Positions 60,920-64,000 of a stretch of DNA of 64,000 bases are shown here, in pieces (position 1 is the first letter of the stretch; each line of letters starts with the position of its first letter). The notes under the pieces were generated by a model. It saw only the letters and a program-made list of their open reading frames with translations, was not told the origin of the DNA and ran no database searches. The stretch lies in the NCBI GenBank assembly GCA_963995525.1, contig OZ023211.1, forward strand, positions 54,227,689 to 54,291,688, written 5' to 3'. This DNA comes from Escarpia spicata (lineage: Eukaryota > Annelida > Polychaeta > Sabellida > Siboglinidae). The position numbers and the translations under genes were made by a program.

Positions 60920-63900
60920 AGTGAATCGGCCAACCAGAAAATACTACCTGTATATATAGGTGACAAACCAGAAAATACTACTGCTTGTAGTTCCACTAAT
61001 ACCTGTATATATAGGCGACAAACCAGAAAATACTACTGCTTGTAGTTCCTCTAATACTTGTATATATAGGCGACAAACCAGAAAATACTACTGCTTGTAG
61101 TTCCACTAATACCTGTATATATAGGCGACAAACCAGAAAATACTACTGCTTGTAGTTCCACTAATACCTGTATATATAGGCGAAAAACCAGAAAATACTA
61201 CTGCTTGTAGTTCCACTAATACCTGTATATATAGGCGACAAACCAGAAAATACTACTGCTTGTAGTTCAACTAATACCTGTATATATAGGCGACAAACCA
61301 GAAAATACTACTGCTTGTAGTTCCACTAATACCTGTATATATAGGCGAAAAACCAGAAAATACTACTGCTTGTAGTTCCACTAATACCTGTATATATAGG
61401 CGACAAACCAGAAAATACTACTGCTTGTAGTTCCACTAATACCTGTATATATAGGCGAAAAACCAGAAAATACTACTGCTTGTAGTTCCTCTAATACCTG
61501 TATATATAGGCGACAAACCAGAAAATACTACTGCTTGTAGTTCCTCTAATACCTGTATATATAGGCGACAAACCAGAAAATACTACTGCTTGTAGTTCCA
61601 CTAATACCTGTATATATAGGCGAAAAACCAGAAAGTACTACTGCTTGTAGTTCCACTAATACCTATATATAGGCGACAAACCAGAAAATACTACTGCTTG
61701 TAGTTCCACTAATACCTGTATATATAGGCGACAAACCAGAAAATACTACTGCTTGTAGTTCCACTAATACCTGTATATATAGGCGACAAACCAGTAAATA
61801 CTACTGCTTGTAGTTCCACTAATACCTGTATATATAGGCGACAAACCAAAAATACTACTGCTTGTAGTTCCACTAATACCTGTATATAGGTGACAAACCA
61901 GTAAATACTACTGCTTGTAGTTCCACTAATACCTGTATATATAGGCGACAAACCAGAAAATACTACTGCTTGTAGTTCCACTAATACCTGTATATATAGG
62001 CGACAAACCAGAAAATACTACTGCTTGTAGTTCCACTAATACCTGTATATATAGGCGACAAACCAGAAAATACTACTGCTTGTAGTTCCACTAATACCTG
62101 TATATATAGGCGACAAACCAGAAAATACTACTGCTTGTAGTTCCACTAATACCTGTATATATAGGCGACAAACCAGAAAATACTACTGCTTGTAGTTCCA
62201 CTAATACCTGTATGTATAGGCGACAAACCAGTAAATACTACTGCTTGTAGTTCCACTAATACCTGTATGTATAGGCGACAAACCAGAAAATACTACTGCT
62301 TGTAGTTCCACTAATACCTGTATGTATAGGCGACAAACCAGAAAATACTACTGCTTATAGTTCCACTAATACCTGTATATATAGGCGACAAACCAGTAAA
62401 TACTACTGCTTGTAGTTCCACTAATACCTGTATATATAGGCGACAAATCAGTAAATACTACTGCTTGTAGTTCCACTAATACCTGTAAATATAGGCGACA
62501 AACCAGAAAATACTACTGCTTGTAGTTCCACTAATACCTGTATATATAGGCGACAAACCAGTAAATACTACTGCTTGTAGTTCCACTAATACCTGTATAT
62601 ATAGGCGACAAACCAGTAAATACTACTACTTGTAGTTCCACTAATACCTGTATATATAGGCGACAAACCAGAAAATACTACTGCTTGTAGTTCCACTAAT
62701 ACCTGTATATAGGCAAAAAACCAGAAAATACTACTGCTTGTAGTTCCACTAATACCTGTATATATAGGCGACAAACCAGAAAATACTACTGCTTGTAATT
62801 CCACTAATACCTGTATATATAGGCGACAAACCAGAAAATACTACTGCTTGTAGTTCCACTAATACCTGTATATATAGGCGACAAACCAAAGAATACTACT
62901 GCTTGTAGTTCCACTAATACCTGTATATATAGGCGACAAACCCAAAAATACTACTGCTTGTAGTTCCACTAATACCTGTATATAGGTGACAAACCAGAAA
63001 ATACTACTGCTTGTAGTTCCACTAATACCTGTATATATAGGCGACAAACCAGTAAATACTACTGCTTGTAGTTCCACTAATACCTGTATATATAGGCGAC
63101 AAACCAGAAAATACTACTGCTTATAGTTCCACTAATACCTGTATATATAGGCGACAAACCAGAAAATACTACTGCTTGTAGTTCCACTAATACCTGTATA
63201 TATAGGCGACAAACCAGTAAATACTACTGCTTGTAGTTCCACTAATACCTGTAAATATAGGCGACAAACCAGAAAATACTACTGCTTGTAGTTCCACTAA
63301 TACCTGTATATATAGGCGACAAACCAGTAAATACTACTGCTTGTAGTTCCACTAATACCTGTATATATAGGCGACAAACCAGTAAATACTACTGCTTGTA
63401 GTTCCACTAATACCTGTATATATAGGCGACAAACCAGAAAATACTACTGCTTGTAGTTCCACTAATACCTGTATATATAGGCGACAAACCAGAAAATACT
63501 ACTGCTTGTAATTCCACTAATACCTGTATATATAGGCGACAAACCAGAAAATACTACTGCTTGTAGTTCCACTAATACCTGTATATATAGGCGAAAAACC
63601 AGAAAATACTACTGCTTGTAGTTCCACTAATACCTGTATATATAGGCGACAAACCAGAAAATACTACTGCTTGTAGTTCAACTAATACCTGTATATATAG
63701 GCGACAAACCAGAAAATACTACTGCTTGTAGTTCCACTAATACCTGTATATATAGGCGAAAAACCAGAAAATACTACTGCTTGTAGTTCCACTAATACCT
63801 GTATATATAGGCGACAAACCAGAAAATACTACTGCTTGTAGTTCCACTAATACCTGTATATATAGGCGAAAAACCAGTAAATACTACTGCTTGTAGTTCC

Positions 63901-64000
63901 ACTAATACCTGTATATATAGGCGACAAACCAGAAAATACTACTGCTTATAGTTCCACTAATACCTGTATATATAGGCGACAAACCAGAAAATACTACTGC
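60920..64000 (+). repeat. 48-bp minisatellite, at least 60 copies, running off the window
   Basis: The unit is gcgacaaaccagaaaatact, actgcttgtagttccacta, atacctgtatatatag. Variation is low (cgacaaa/cgaaaaa, cagaaaa/cagtaaa, tgtatat/tgtaaat). Variants recur at intervals, suggesting higher-order copying, for example blocks around 62460-62640 and 63190-63360. It lies in the DPH6 intron after exon 12. The minus-strand open frames of 72-90 codons are artefacts. Confidence 0.95.

Noticed and set aside
61709..63077. Minus-strand ORFs of 72-90 codons with repeated GLSPIYTGISGTTSS
   Set aside because: The 48-bp unit is a multiple of three and so stays open; there is no start context or non-repeat coding part.
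1..64000. tRNA, rRNA or snRNA genes
   Set aside because: None was recognised by eye on either strand; a covariance-model scan would be decisive.

Overview
The window is animal nuclear DNA: intron-rich, AT-rich between genes and full of microsatellites, minisatellites and transposon relics. It carries four conserved animal genes, all reconstructed here by joining exons whose reading phases match at GT/AG splice sites. They are a sperm calcium-channel alpha subunit (CATSPER1), alpha-SNAP (NAPA), golgin-84 (GOLGA5) and diphthine-ammonia ligase (DPH6) with C-terminal RidA-like domains. A CatSper gene, a DPH6 that keeps its RidA tail, and the mix of LINE, hAT, Harbinger, TTAA-target and pogo-like elements suggest an invertebrate, probably marine (lancelet, mollusc or similar). 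The species cannot be named from the sequence. No bacterial features are present.

Layout: CATSPER1 runs on the minus strand from its start at 8799 and leaves the window at the left edge. NAPA starts 271 bp away on the plus strand (9070-18180), so the pair is head-to-head over a short CpG-containing, CRE-bearing promoter. About 4.3 kb with two MITEs and no genes separates NAPA from GOLGA5, which is convergent with it (minus strand, start 42758, stop 22521, 14 coding exons, 739 aa predicted). DPH6 starts about 1 kb away at 43764 on the plus strand, a second head-to-head pair. Its twelve visible exons reach 60489, and it continues past the right edge beyond a minisatellite of at least 3 kb (60.9-64.0 kb).

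The gene products do not form one pathway. CATSPER1 is a sperm flagellar channel, NAPA recycles SNAREs with NSF, GOLGA5 tethers Golgi membranes, and DPH6 finishes diphthamide on elongation factor 2.

The most unusual signal is a recurring pattern. Five separate tandem-repeat arrays, in three of the four genes, are built from an exon-intron boundary, so each repeat carries a copy of the neighbouring splice acceptor or donor: CATSPER1 exon 5 acceptor, GOLGA5 exon 8 acceptor, GOLGA5 exon 10 donor (about 64 copies), DPH6 exon 4 acceptor and DPH6 exon 6 donor. Other points of note are a hAT-like element whose empty target site survives in a paralogous LINE tail elsewhere in the window, a 2.2-kb long-inverted-repeat transposon with its coding halves inverted, and a pogo-like-ended transposon inserted in a microsatellite.
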